Positions 8,101-16,670 of a DNA stretch of 38,225 nucleotides are shown one piece after another (position 1 is the first letter of the stretch; the number at the start of each line of letters is the position of its first letter). The stretch spans positions 427,795 to 466,019 of the forward strand of contig NZ_LCZJ02000033.1 in NCBI RefSeq assembly GCF_001012825.1, given 5' to 3'. The notes beneath the pieces were generated by a model. It had not been told where the DNA came from. It saw only the letters and a program-made list of their open reading frames with translations, and did not search any database. The translations under genes and the position numbers were made by a program. This DNA is from Paenibacillus etheri (lineage in GTDB: Bacteria; Bacillota; Bacilli; Paenibacillales; Paenibacillaceae).

Positions 8101-8333
8101 TCCCAGCCTCCGCCGCTTTCGAATTGGTCAACTATAACTTAACTCTATGAAACAAGTTAGAATTTCCGATATATCATACTCACTTAATCTGTGTAAACAG
8201 TACTACTGTATCATTTTTAACCGCCAATTGTTCCAAATCCAATTATAATGTTCCTGACTATAATTAGATGATTTCAGACTGGCCAATTACTTAAAACTAT
8301 TTAAAATTCGATTAATATAGGGAGAAGATAAAA

Positions 8334-8654
8334 ATGATATTTTTTTCAGAAAATTCAAAAATACCAGATAAATATGCAGACTTTTTGAATAAGATTGCAA
8401 CTTTCTTTGGGGAAGAAGAGAATTTTAAAGGTATAGTAAACGACACTATGGAAATCTTAAGACTATCGTTTAAGGATGATATTTCCGATGCAGAATTGTT
8501 AAAGCGCGCAAGTCTTAATGGTATCATTAATGATCCGGATATCTTTATGGAAATGATAAGTGACAATCCTGATAAAACCAAAATAAAAACAGTTTATATG
8601 GAAGAACTTAATGCTTTGTATTACACGATAAATGACATTTTCAGAACACTATGA
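8334..8654 (+). CDS. Small AT-rich orphan protein
   Basis: 106 residues preceded by GGGAGAAG about 7 nt before the ATG. The coding sequence is clearly more AT-rich than its neighbours, which suggests transfer. It is soluble, acidic and probably helical (FLNKIATFFGEEENF, ELLKRASLNGIIN), with no recognisable motif. It is a lone plus-strand gene among minus-strand genes, with its stop directly before a long stem-loop. It may be another orphan immunity or phage-type protein, but I do not recognise it. Confidence 0.6.
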   Translation: MIFFSENSKIPDKYADFLNKIATFFGEEENFKGIVNDTMEILRLSFKDDISDAELLKRASLNGIINDPDIFMEMISDNPDKTKIKTVYMEELNALYYTINDIFRTL

Positions 8655-8718
8655 GCAAAGAAAGAAGACATTCACCCGTATTTCGGAGATGAATGTCTTC
8701 TAACCCAATCTTCTTTGC
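8655..8718 (+). terminator. Two-tier stem-loop after the small plus-strand gene
   Basis: An inner 12-bp stem (8663-8674 with 8690-8701) and an outer 8-bp stem (8655-8662 with 8711-8718) start right after the stop codon. There is no T run, so it may protect mRNA ends rather than terminate. Confidence 0.45.
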
Positions 8719-8742
8719 ACTGTGTTCTGCCGATTATATTAC

Positions 8743-8880
8743 ATCCTCAGATTCCAAAGTCAGCCGGTATCCGTTCTTTCCCTCCCTGACAGCAAATCCC
8801 CAGGCTTCGGCTGCTTTCCAGGCGGTCTAAATACAAATCAAGCCTCTGATATCTTTGCTTTGCCCTTAGAAAATAAAGCG
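8743..8880 (-). pseudogene. Decayed fragment of an unknown gene
   Basis: Two minus-strand frames join into one protein-like stretch: first LYFLRAKQRYQRLDLYLDRL, then after a frame change AWKAAEAWGFAVREGKN and GYRLTLESEDVI before a stop. Codon use looks protein-like across the shift, and there is no start codon with a ribosome site. It is best read as the frameshifted tail of a lost gene. I do not recognise the family. Confidence 0.35.
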
Positions 8881-8912
8881 AATGATGATGTATAGTTGTA
8901 ATTGTATTAGAC

Positions 8913-10646
8913 TTAATCCGTAATCTTCACATTTCCAAACACGGCCTTATTCCTCGAATCATTACCCGGATTGCTGAGCGCTATGCCAATATACACCTTG
9001 TGATTCATCGGAATCTGAACAGTTCCGACTGTTTGCCAGTTATTCCCGTTCGTCGAAATAGCCCCTTTGAAGGTATTCCCACTTCTGGTCAGCTTTAGCC
9101 ATCTTGGAGCCGAGGCAGCCGCAGTATGGTCGGCCATATTGCCCGCGGTATCAACACGATACTGGAAGGTTGCCCCATTCTCGGGGGTAAGCATCATATC
9201 TGCGTGCTTCGAATTATGACCCAGCGACTCCCGAATCATAATGCCGGCCTTGGCCCAGCCGTCCAATCGGCTAGTGGAATGCACTTTAACAATAATCTCC
9301 GCATTGCCGCTCACAGATTGGTATATATAATTCAGTTGATCTCCATTTCCCCAAATATCCGTAGAGCTGCTGCTGAGTGTAAATTGCTTATTGGATGAAT
9401 TGTAGGTAACGTTCCCCGGCATGGAACCGATATTTCGAGCCTTCCAGCCTGCTGGTAATTGTGCCGGATAGTCTTGTTCTACCGGAGGCGTCCAGCCTGG
9501 CGTCGGCCAGGTTTCACGTTCCTTGATATTGGCCAACTCATCTTCTGGCCAGGCCCCGTAAGCAAAGAACGACAGGCGCTTAACCCCCGGATAATTCTCG
9601 CGGATTCCCTTGTAAATCTCCTGATATTGATCATCAGTCCAGTCATTATCCAGTGTGGCTACAATCTCCACGTCACTGCCGCTGATCCGGTCGCTCGTAT
9701 CCTTCAGGATTCCGTAGGAAGTGCTGTATACCCAATCACTGTTGAACTCCCAGTCATCAAAGTACGCCATCGGTGCAACAAAGTCGATATCATCCTTAAA
9801 TTTGGCTACATTCTGTCCAACCTCAATGAATTCTGGCGGCAAAATATACACGCCGAGCTGCACATCCGGCTTCGAGGACTGGGTGATATCCTGACGGATA
9901 TCGCCCACATACTGTCCAATTTGATCGGTCCTCCATTCATTCCACTGCTCACGCTGAGGTGAGTCCGTCTCGAAGTCAATGCTGAGCGGTGAATACCCGA
10001 ACTGAGCCTGATACTTCGCAACCGTGTAATCACTGACGTCCATGTTGTAATTGTCGAAGCGAATCCAGTCTAGCACAACACCGTCAACATCATAATTCTC
10101 GATCACTTCCTGAATGATGGAACGCTCATACTGCTGCACTTCATGGTGAATCGGATTAACGAAGTATTCGTTGCCGTTAGAACCTGTAAACGGAATCTGA
10201 ACCCCATTAACCAGCGCCTGCATCTGCCATTCATCGTGAGCCAGGAAGGCCTGCTGATCATGGAACTGGGGAATCCAGGCATGAACCTTGATTCCTGCAG
10301 CATGGGCTGCCGTAATAACAGCCTGCAGGGCATCGAAATTCTGATAGCCTTGGGCAATCGGAGCAATATCACTCTGATAAAATACACTTCCGGACGGAAC
10401 CTCATCATCTTCATCCTGCTTCACGTTCATGCTGATGACATCGACACCGTAGCTTGTGGACAGCTGGATGAAATTCTGGACATCCACCGTGTTCTTAAAC
10501 TGGTTTACGGTCCGTACAATAACTTCCGTTTCGAAAGGGGGATTCGTCTCCTCCACGGCCATAACCGGAACGGAACCACCCGCTATCGAAGAAACCAACA
10601 CAAAGCTTAACACTGCTATGAACCTCGATCTCAACGCAAATGCCAT
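8913..10646 (-). CDS. Secreted GHL10-like hydrolase with C-terminal LamG-like domain
   Basis: 577 residues. A Sec signal peptide (cleavage near VPVMA, about residue 30) precedes a TIM-barrel of the glycosyl-hydrolase-like GHL10/DUF187 type: AGIKVHAWIPQF, VDGVVLDWIRFDNYN, VQLGVYILPPEF and DFVAPMAYFDDW are the usual strand-end motifs. From about residue 400 comes a DUF1349-like jelly-roll domain (GIMIRESL, FQYRVDT, WLKLTRSGNTF, AISTNGNNWQTVG), probably for glycan binding. TGGAGGCG lies before the ATG. It is the last gene of the glycan operon, 112 bp after the binding protein, and should cut or trim the glycan outside the cell. Bond specificity cannot be predicted. Confidence 0.85.
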   Translation of the reverse strand: MAFALRSRFIAVLSFVLVSSIAGGSVPVMAVEETNPPFETEVIVRTVNQFKNTVDVQNFIQLSTSYGVDVISMNVKQDEDDEVPSGSVFYQSDIAPIAQGYQNFDALQAVITAAHAAGIKVHAWIPQFHDQQAFLAHDEWQMQALVNGVQIPFTGSNGNEYFVNPIHHEVQQYERSIIQEVIENYDVDGVVLDWIRFDNYNMDVSDYTVAKYQAQFGYSPLSIDFETDSPQREQWNEWRTDQIGQYVGDIRQDITQSSKPDVQLGVYILPPEFIEVGQNVAKFKDDIDFVAPMAYFDDWEFNSDWVYSTSYGILKDTSDRISGSDVEIVATLDNDWTDDQYQEIYKGIRENYPGVKRLSFFAYGAWPEDELANIKERETWPTPGWTPPVEQDYPAQLPAGWKARNIGSMPGNVTYNSSNKQFTLSSSSTDIWGNGDQLNYIYQSVSGNAEIIVKVHSTSRLDGWAKAGIMIRESLGHNSKHADMMLTPENGATFQYRVDTAGNMADHTAAASAPRWLKLTRSGNTFKGAISTNGNNWQTVGTVQIPMNHKVYIGIALSNPGNDSRNKAVFGNVKITD

Positions 10647-10678
10647 AATCTCGCCTCCACAAGTATAATCGCCTTTAG

Positions 10679-10709
10679 CGTCCTTCCAAGGACGGTAAGC
10701 GTTTAAACG
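10679..10709 (-). promoter_or_regulatory. Hairpin plus palindrome in front of the GHL10-like gene
   Basis: CGTCCTT-CC-AAGGACG (10679-10694) can form a 7-bp stem, and the perfect 10-bp palindrome CGTTTAAACG follows at 10700-10709. Both sit in the 112-bp gap before the last operon gene, so an internal LacI-type operator or an mRNA stabiliser is possible. Confidence 0.4.
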
Positions 10710-10758
10710 AGAAATATACTATATTTTTTAATAGTCTTATTTAACCTTTAAACAAGAA

Positions 10759-12405
10759 TTATTTCGTCACGTTGATTTTCTTGACATTCTCCTGCCATTT
10801 TTCGGTTCTAAATTCCAGCAGCTTATCCAGCCCCGCTTTTCGGGTGTTCTTTTTGGCTGTTTCCAGTGCCGACAATACCTCTTCATCCGACTTCGCCTGG
10901 ACCATCTGGGCGTAAGCAAGGGTATAAATATCCCCGACATTCTGTGCGATGATGCCTATCTCCGTATCCGGAAGCGGATCGGTATTCACAAATTCCGTAA
11001 TGTCCAGCGCGGTTTTCCAGGTCACCGTGGACTGCGCCACTGTCTCCCATGATTTCTGGTTCGCGGAAAGCAGCGCCTCGAGGCTCATTTTCGCTGTATC
11101 AATAAAGGTTGTATTTCCCGCCCAGTTAAAGTCTTCGAATTTTCTCATCGTTTCCGTACGCTCGTTAGCAGGAGTCGTCTTGTATTTCTCGTTCGGAATT
11201 GGTGCTCCGTCCGCGTCCTCCTCATCCCAGTACAAACCTTTAGGACCGAAGAAAAGTACCTTCTGACCCTCCGGACCCGTGATCCAGTCAAAGTAAGCGA
11301 AGATGGCCTCCGGATCCTCGGCCTTTTTCGTAATGACATTGACGTTCCAACCCAGCGTCTCGAAACCGCTTACAAACACTTTCGTTTTGTCTAGCCCGGC
11401 TTTATGAATCGGCCAAATAATTTCATAACCGCTGTCCGGATTGCTCGCTGTCAGTGCCCGGTGTCCCTCAGCGCCATACGTAGTGATATTGGATTCGACC
11501 ATGACCGCTACCCGGCTGGTATTGACCTTTTCTTTGACCGCATCTTGGGTTTGCTGCAGTGCATCCTGCGTAATCAGCCGTTCACGATATAGCTTATTGA
11601 TATACAGCACCATCTCCTCATAAGCGGGATCGTCCAAGATAGATGACAGCTTGTCGCCGTCCGGATGTCCCATGAGTGAAATGAACTTACTGGTGGAGTT
11701 CTCCCTAAAACCGCCATACATAATTTCCAGACCTGCCCCCTTCTCACCAACCTCCAGAGGTACTACATCCGGATACTTTTCTTGCACCATGAGCAAATAT
11801 TGATACAAATCATCAAAGGTCTCCAGTGCCGGTCTGCCGAGTTCGTTATAAATTTCTTTATTCACCATCCATCCGCCGTTGCCGAATTGCCCGGATGTAT
11901 ACCAGTTCGGGATTTGATAGATTTTCCCGTCATCTGAACGGAGCAAATTCAGGGTGGATTCCTTCACATATTTCTTGAAGTTTGGATACTTGTCATAGTA
12001 ATCATCCAGCGCAACGAGTTGCCCTGCCTGCACCAGCCGTTCCACTGAGGATCCCCGGTCAGTAAAGATGACATCCGGTAAATCACCGCCGACGATCATC
12101 GTGTTGAGCTTTTCTCCGGCCGCTCCTCCGGATTGTATCGGTTCAACTGTAACCTTACGGTTCTCCTGAATCCATTTTGTCGCCTCATTATCCCCCCATG
12201 GTGATGTCGTAAGCCAGTCGTAATTTCCATAGAAGCTGAAGGTGACGGGCTTGATCCCGCTGCCGTCATCAGTGGCGACCTCGGTATTCAGATTTTTCTC
12301 GCTTGTGTTTGGTGAAGTGTTAGAATTCCCCCCTCCGCTACAGGCAGTGAGAAGAAGCACCAGCGAAGTCAGCAGAAGCGATACCCATTTCATACGATTG
12401 CCCAT
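10759..12405 (-). CDS. ABC sugar transporter substrate-binding lipoprotein (LplA-like)
   Basis: 548 residues with a short basic start, lipobox LLTAC (Cys22) and a Gly/Asn/Ser linker, followed by a large family 1 extracellular solute-binding protein. The length of about 550, motifs such as DLPDVIFTDRGS and VALDDYYDKYPN, and the paired permeases downstream of the promoter place it with the LplA/YtcQ group that binds oligosaccharides. The ATG follows GAAGGG. It is anchored on the outer face of the membrane and feeds the two permeases encoded just upstream in the operon. No ATPase is encoded here, as is usual for this family, which shares an MsmX-type ATPase. Confidence 0.9.
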   Translation of the reverse strand: MGNRMKWVSLLLTSLVLLLTACSGGGNSNTSPNTSEKNLNTEVATDDGSGIKPVTFSFYGNYDWLTTSPWGDNEATKWIQENRKVTVEPIQSGGAAGEKLNTMIVGGDLPDVIFTDRGSSVERLVQAGQLVALDDYYDKYPNFKKYVKESTLNLLRSDDGKIYQIPNWYTSGQFGNGGWMVNKEIYNELGRPALETFDDLYQYLLMVQEKYPDVVPLEVGEKGAGLEIMYGGFRENSTSKFISLMGHPDGDKLSSILDDPAYEEMVLYINKLYRERLITQDALQQTQDAVKEKVNTSRVAVMVESNITTYGAEGHRALTASNPDSGYEIIWPIHKAGLDKTKVFVSGFETLGWNVNVITKKAEDPEAIFAYFDWITGPEGQKVLFFGPKGLYWDEEDADGAPIPNEKYKTTPANERTETMRKFEDFNWAGNTTFIDTAKMSLEALLSANQKSWETVAQSTVTWKTALDITEFVNTDPLPDTEIGIIAQNVGDIYTLAYAQMVQAKSDEEVLSALETAKKNTRKAGLDKLLEFRTEKWQENVKKINVTK

Positions 12406-12439
12406 TCTTTTCCCTTCTTTCTACATAATATGGAGACTG

Positions 12440-13330
12440 CTATTCTTTCAATGAACCGATCATTACGCCCTTAACAAAGTACTTTTGGAGAAAAGGGTAC
12501 GTCAGGATAATCGGAATAGTAGCGATCATCATCGTAGCCATAGTCAGTGACTTCGTGGTAATCGTCCGATTTCGGTTCATATGATCCAGCGCGATAGCAT
12601 TCGATGAGCCAATTTGGGTCATAATGTTGGAGTTCATAACCTGCCGCAGCAGAGTCTGTATAGGAAGCAGTTCGTCCTTCGTAATATAGATCGCTCCCGT
12701 AAACCAGTCGTTCCAGTAACCAACCGCAGTAAATAAAGCAATCGTGGCCAGCACCGGACCGGAGACGGGAATAACGATTCGGAAGAAAATGCCGTAGTTA
12801 CTGCAACCATCGATTTTGGCCGATTCCTCCAACCCCTCCGGCAAAGCGTTGAAGAAGGTGCGGATGACAATCATGTTCCAGACGCTGATGATGCCGGGGA
12901 TAATCAGAACCCAAAAGGTGTCCAGCATACCCAAAGAGCGAACTAGTAAATAACTAGGGATGAGCCCTCCACTGAAGAACATCGTAATCATGAAGAACAC
13001 CATATATTGTTTTCGAAAAAGCAATGTTTTCTTGGACATTCCGTAAGCTAACAGGGCCGTGAAGAAGACGGACAATGCCGTGCCGCCGAGCGTTCTAAGA
13101 ATAGTGATCAGAAAAGAATTCAGCAGGCGATGATCCTGAAACACAATATAATAATTTTCCAGGGTAAATGCTCTCGGTAACAAGGTTACACCGCCGAGCG
13201 CCGTATCGCTCCCTAGATTAAAAGAAATGACCAGCGCGTTCCAAAATGGGTACAGCATAAGTAGCGCCAGCAGCGTCAAAAGGATATAAATAGTCCGCTG
13301 CATGATTTTGTCGCCTAGGCTTAGTCTCAT
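12440..13330 (-). CDS. ABC sugar permease (LplC-like)
   Basis: 296 residues, six predicted membrane segments, MalG-type. The EAA loop is visible as GLEESAKIDGCSNYGIFFRI, where the ATPase docks. The ending KYFVKGVMIGSLKE is typical of the LplC/YtcP family. AGGAGAGGTGAACA precedes the ATG. It pairs with the upstream permease to form the channel for the oligosaccharide brought by the neighbouring lipoprotein. There is nothing odd in length or motifs. Confidence 0.92.
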   Translation of the reverse strand: MRLSLGDKIMQRTIYILLTLLALLMLYPFWNALVISFNLGSDTALGGVTLLPRAFTLENYYIVFQDHRLLNSFLITILRTLGGTALSVFFTALLAYGMSKKTLLFRKQYMVFFMITMFFSGGLIPSYLLVRSLGMLDTFWVLIIPGIISVWNMIVIRTFFNALPEGLEESAKIDGCSNYGIFFRIVIPVSGPVLATIALFTAVGYWNDWFTGAIYITKDELLPIQTLLRQVMNSNIMTQIGSSNAIALDHMNRNRTITTKSLTMATMMIATIPIILTYPFLQKYFVKGVMIGSLKE

Positions 13331-13425
13331 TGTTCACCTCTCCTAAAAGGTTTATGGAGCATTACTTACAGTCGATACATCCCAATAAAACTTGCATCGG
13401 AAGCATTCGCTATGAGTAGTAGTAC

Positions 13426-14352
13426 CTACCAGAGACTAACATCTGCCCGGCGGGCGATTTTGTTGGCCATCACCAGCAGAATGACACTGATCACCGCTTT
13501 GAAAAGCCCTACCGCTGTCGCATAAGAAAATCTGGCATTTAATATCCCCACACGGTACACATAGGTGTCGATAACATCGGAGTAGGGTCGCAGGATTGGA
13601 TTGGTTGCCAGCAGCAAAATGTCCTCGAAGCCCGCACTAAGCAGACTGCCGATGGCGAGAATCATAAAGATGATGATAATGGGGGTAATGCTGGGGAGTG
13701 TAATCAAGTGAATTTGCTTAAATCGGCTTGCCCCGTCTATGGAAGCGGCTTCATATAAAGTCGGATCAATACCTGCAATCGCGGCCAGATAGACAATGCT
13801 CCCAAATCCGACCTCCTTCCACACATTTACACTTACTAGAATAGACCAGAAGTACTTGGGTAATGCCAGGAAGTTAACTGGCTCCCCTACCAGATTGAAT
13901 CGCTCCAGCACATAGTTCACCGTTCCGTTGTCAACAGATAACAGCGAAAATACAAAACCGGATACAATAACCCAGGACAGGAAATACGGTAAATAGCTGA
14001 CGGTCTGGATAACGCGTTTAAAGCCCATATTACCGATCTCATTCAGCATCAGTGCAAGAAGAATCGGTGCTGGAAAAGAGATAATCAATTTAAGCAAGCT
14101 AATCACAATGGTATTTCGCATCACATTCCAGAACTCCGGTGCCTCGAAGAACATTCTGAAATGCATAAATCCAACCCAGGGACTCTTCATAATGCCGCCA
14201 AAAATATCGTATTGCTGGAACGCCATAACTACGCCATACATCGGAATGTAGCTAAAAATGAATACAAATATAATTCCCGGCCAAACCATGGACTGCAAAT
14301 CCAATTGACTGGTGAACTTCTTCCATCTACTTGGTTTCTCGGCCGTGTTCAT
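13426..14352 (-). CDS. ABC sugar permease (LplB-like)
   Basis: 308 residues, MalF-type permease of the LplB/YteP family. It has a short cytoplasmic start (KPSRWKKFTSQ), the first segment IIFVFIFSYIPMYGVVMAFQ, the EAA loop YEAASIDGASRFKQIHLI, and the family ending NKIARRADVSLW. GAGGAGG precedes the ATG. It forms a heterodimer with the permease encoded by the next gene, 95 bp downstream, and is preceded by the GH4 gene with a 24-bp gap, so all are one transcript. Confidence 0.92.
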   Translation of the reverse strand: MNTAEKPSRWKKFTSQLDLQSMVWPGIIFVFIFSYIPMYGVVMAFQQYDIFGGIMKSPWVGFMHFRMFFEAPEFWNVMRNTIVISLLKLIISFPAPILLALMLNEIGNMGFKRVIQTVSYLPYFLSWVIVSGFVFSLLSVDNGTVNYVLERFNLVGEPVNFLALPKYFWSILVSVNVWKEVGFGSIVYLAAIAGIDPTLYEAASIDGASRFKQIHLITLPSITPIIIIFMILAIGSLLSAGFEDILLLATNPILRPYSDVIDTYVYRVGILNARFSYATAVGLFKAVISVILLVMANKIARRADVSLW

Positions 14353-14376
14353 CCGTTTTTCCTCCTCTGGACGATT

Positions 14377-15675
14377 CTAGTGAAACAACGGCAAAAACGC
14401 TTTGTTCTTCTCCAGCATTTCATCCAGCAGCTGTTCAGCTACGGTGACCGAAGGCACGAGCGGATGATGAACCATAGCCTGCAGGGCTATATCCCGGTCT
14501 CCGTGTACAGCCGCCTCGATGGTGAGGCTCTCGTATTGCTTGACCGCAGCCAGCAGGCCTTTGACGGACTGAGGAATTTTGCGCATTGGAATCGGCAGTG
14601 GACCTTGTTTGGTTACCACACAGTTCACCTCAATGGAGGCATCGTCCGGTAAGAAGTCAATCATTCCGTTATTCCTTACATTCAATGTCTGGATATCGCG
14701 GGAATCATTATAAATGGAGCGCATCAGCAGCACTGCCGCCTCCGAGTAATAGGCTCCACCACGCTGCTCCAGCTGCTTTGGCTTCTCCTTTAGCTCTACG
14801 TTCCGGTACAGCTCAAACAGCTCTTCCTCCACCTTCTTCACTACCTCAGCGCGCGATCCGGTCGTTGCTGCTGATTCCTTCTGTTCCGCAAGCATCGCGT
14901 CCGTCATGTAGTAATAGCTCAGGTAATAAGAAGGGATGGCTTTCAAAGCATTCAGAAACCGGTGGTCCCAGGAATCAAACGGCACATTACTCGCCTTGTA
15001 GTTCTGGGGGTAATCAATGAGCTCCTGTAGCTTGCTTTTACCGTCAATTACGATATCGGATACCCAGTGCAGATGGTTGATGCCGACAAACTCCGCGTAG
15101 ATCTTCTCCATAGGAAGTCCTAAGAACTCAGAGAGCCACTTTTGAAATCCGATCGGTGAGTTGCATAGGCCTACGCTTTTTACCGATGAATATTTGTGAA
15201 CAGCTTCAGTTACCATACCGGCCGGATTCGTAAAATTCAGCAACCAGGCATCCGGAGCTAGCTCCTCGATGTCCTTGCAAATATCCAGAATAACCGGAAT
15301 GGTCCGCAGGCCTTTCATCATCCCTCCAGGACCCGTCGTCTCCTGACCGATGACATCGTATTGAAGCGGAATTAATTCGTCCCATTTTCGCGCTTCCAGC
15401 ATGCCTACCCGGATTTGAGTGCAGATAAAGTCTGCTCCGACGATGGCCTCCCTCCGCTCAAGCGTCTGGGCCACGGTAATCGGCAGTCCAGACTCAGCAA
15501 TCATACGCTTGCTTAGTTCCGCAATCGTATGCAGCTTCTCCCTTCCCGCCTCAATATCCACCAGCCATACTTCGCGGACGGGAAGCTCTTTATGATGCAT
15601 GATGATGCCTTCAATAAGCTCAGGCGTATACGATGAACCCGCTCCGATGACAACAAGCTTCAAAGTCTCCTTCAT
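14377..15675 (-). CDS. GH4 6-phospho-beta-glucosidase family enzyme
   Basis: 432 residues. GH4 enzymes use NAD and a divalent metal to cleave 6-phosphorylated glycosides by an oxidation-elimination route. The dinucleotide site VIGAGSSYTPE is at residues 9-19, the LNFTNPAG loop near 146-153, the metal-binding CNSP motif at 171-174, and the metal-binding histidines in INHLHW near 201-203. CN-x-P and the general pattern favour the 6-phospho-beta-glucosidase (LicH/CelF) group over alpha-galactosidases. The start overlaps the stop of the kinase gene as ATGA, so the two are translationally coupled. With no PTS in the operon, its phosphorylated substrate probably comes from that kinase. Confidence 0.9.
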   Translation of the reverse strand: MKETLKLVVIGAGSSYTPELIEGIIMHHKELPVREVWLVDIEAGREKLHTIAELSKRMIAESGLPITVAQTLERREAIVGADFICTQIRVGMLEARKWDELIPLQYDVIGQETTGPGGMMKGLRTIPVILDICKDIEELAPDAWLLNFTNPAGMVTEAVHKYSSVKSVGLCNSPIGFQKWLSEFLGLPMEKIYAEFVGINHLHWVSDIVIDGKSKLQELIDYPQNYKASNVPFDSWDHRFLNALKAIPSYYLSYYYMTDAMLAEQKESAATTGSRAEVVKKVEEELFELYRNVELKEKPKQLEQRGGAYYSEAAVLLMRSIYNDSRDIQTLNVRNNGMIDFLPDDASIEVNCVVTKQGPLPIPMRKIPQSVKGLLAAVKQYESLTIEAAVHGDRDIALQAMVHHPLVPSVTVAEQLLDEMLEKNKAFLPLFH

Positions 15676-16649
15676 AATAATAGCCCCTCCTTACCCAGTG
15701 ATAGACGATCAAGAACCTCCTGATTTACACGCATACCGCAGCTTTCCATCGCCAGAACGACCGAGCCTACAACCGGCTCCCGGGTTAGGATCCTTAAAGT
15801 CCCATTTGGAGCCGAATGCTTCACTCTCTGTTCAATGGCCCGCCGGATGATGCCTGAGCGATCTCCCTTGGTTAATAGGCTGCCTGCAAGTACGATGTCG
15901 AAGGAGTCCTCCTCCATAGCCAATCGGCGAATTGTCGATACCGCTGCCAAACCCAGCTCATCCCCTTGCTTGGTAAGCAGTCCGATGGCAACCTGGTCCC
16001 CTTCATCTGCCGCTGGAAACAGCAGCTCAGCAATATGGGGAGGCAAGTCTCTGGAATGATCCAGGTAATCCTCTCTTAACTCCGAAACACTGGAATAGCC
16101 CAGCAAATGAATTAAGCGTTCGCTTAAGACAGTCTCTTGCTCTCTTCCTTCATCCGCCCGAAGAACGCTGCGGAATACCTCAATACTTAGATCATAGCCG
16201 CCGCCGTAATCACCGAACCGATAGCCAAATCCGCCACATTGGTAGGTAGCGCCTCGTGGATTTTTACCGGCGCTGTTCACTCCCGAGCCGCAGATCAGCA
16301 CGATCCCATAATTACTCTCTGTACCTGATCGCAAAGCAATCCAGGTATCGCAGGAAATCTCAGTTCGGGGAAGGCCAAGTCTGCTGATGATTGGTCGTAA
16401 AATTCGAAAATCGGATTCTCTGTCCGCTCCAGCCAGACCGAACCAGGAATACTCCATCTGATCCTTGATCAGCCCCGACGCTATAATCGCTCCCGATACA
16501 GCCTGTTGCAAACTATTCTCCGCCTGCTCACGATTATTTTGATGATTCCCGTTCCCTCCCTTGCCTACACCCATGACCACTCCCTGTTCATTTGCAATCA
16601 TTGCGTAAGTTTTGCTGCCCCCTGCATCGACTCCCAAAAAGTACTTCAC
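15672..16649 (-). CDS. BadF/BadG-type sugar kinase (N-acetylglucosamine kinase-like)
   Basis: About 325 residues of the ASKHA fold. Phosphate-1 is FLGVDAGGSKT at the start, the conserved glycines of NGNHQNN follow, and CGSGVNSAGKN and YRFGDYGGGYDL give the adenosine and sugar-site loops typical of eukaryotic-type GlcNAc kinases (NagK). GTG 16649 is chosen because AGGAG ends 11 nt upstream; GTG 16661 is also open but would overlap that ribosome site. The gene lies 21 bp after the LacI gene and is coupled to the GH4 gene. It phosphorylates an imported amino sugar or disaccharide in the cytoplasm; the exact substrate is an inference. Confidence 0.85.
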   Translation of the reverse strand: MKYFLGVDAGGSKTYAMIANEQGVVMGVGKGGNGNHQNNREQAENSLQQAVSGAIIASGLIKDQMEYSWFGLAGADRESDFRILRPIISRLGLPRTEISCDTWIALRSGTESNYGIVLICGSGVNSAGKNPRGATYQCGGFGYRFGDYGGGYDLSIEVFRSVLRADEGREQETVLSERLIHLLGYSSVSELREDYLDHSRDLPPHIAELLFPAADEGDQVAIGLLTKQGDELGLAAVSTIRRLAMEEDSFDIVLAGSLLTKGDRSGIIRRAIEQRVKHSAPNGTLRILTREPVVGSVVLAMESCGMRVNQEVLDRLSLGKEGLLL

Positions 16650-16670
16650 AGTTCGTTTCACTCCTAATAT

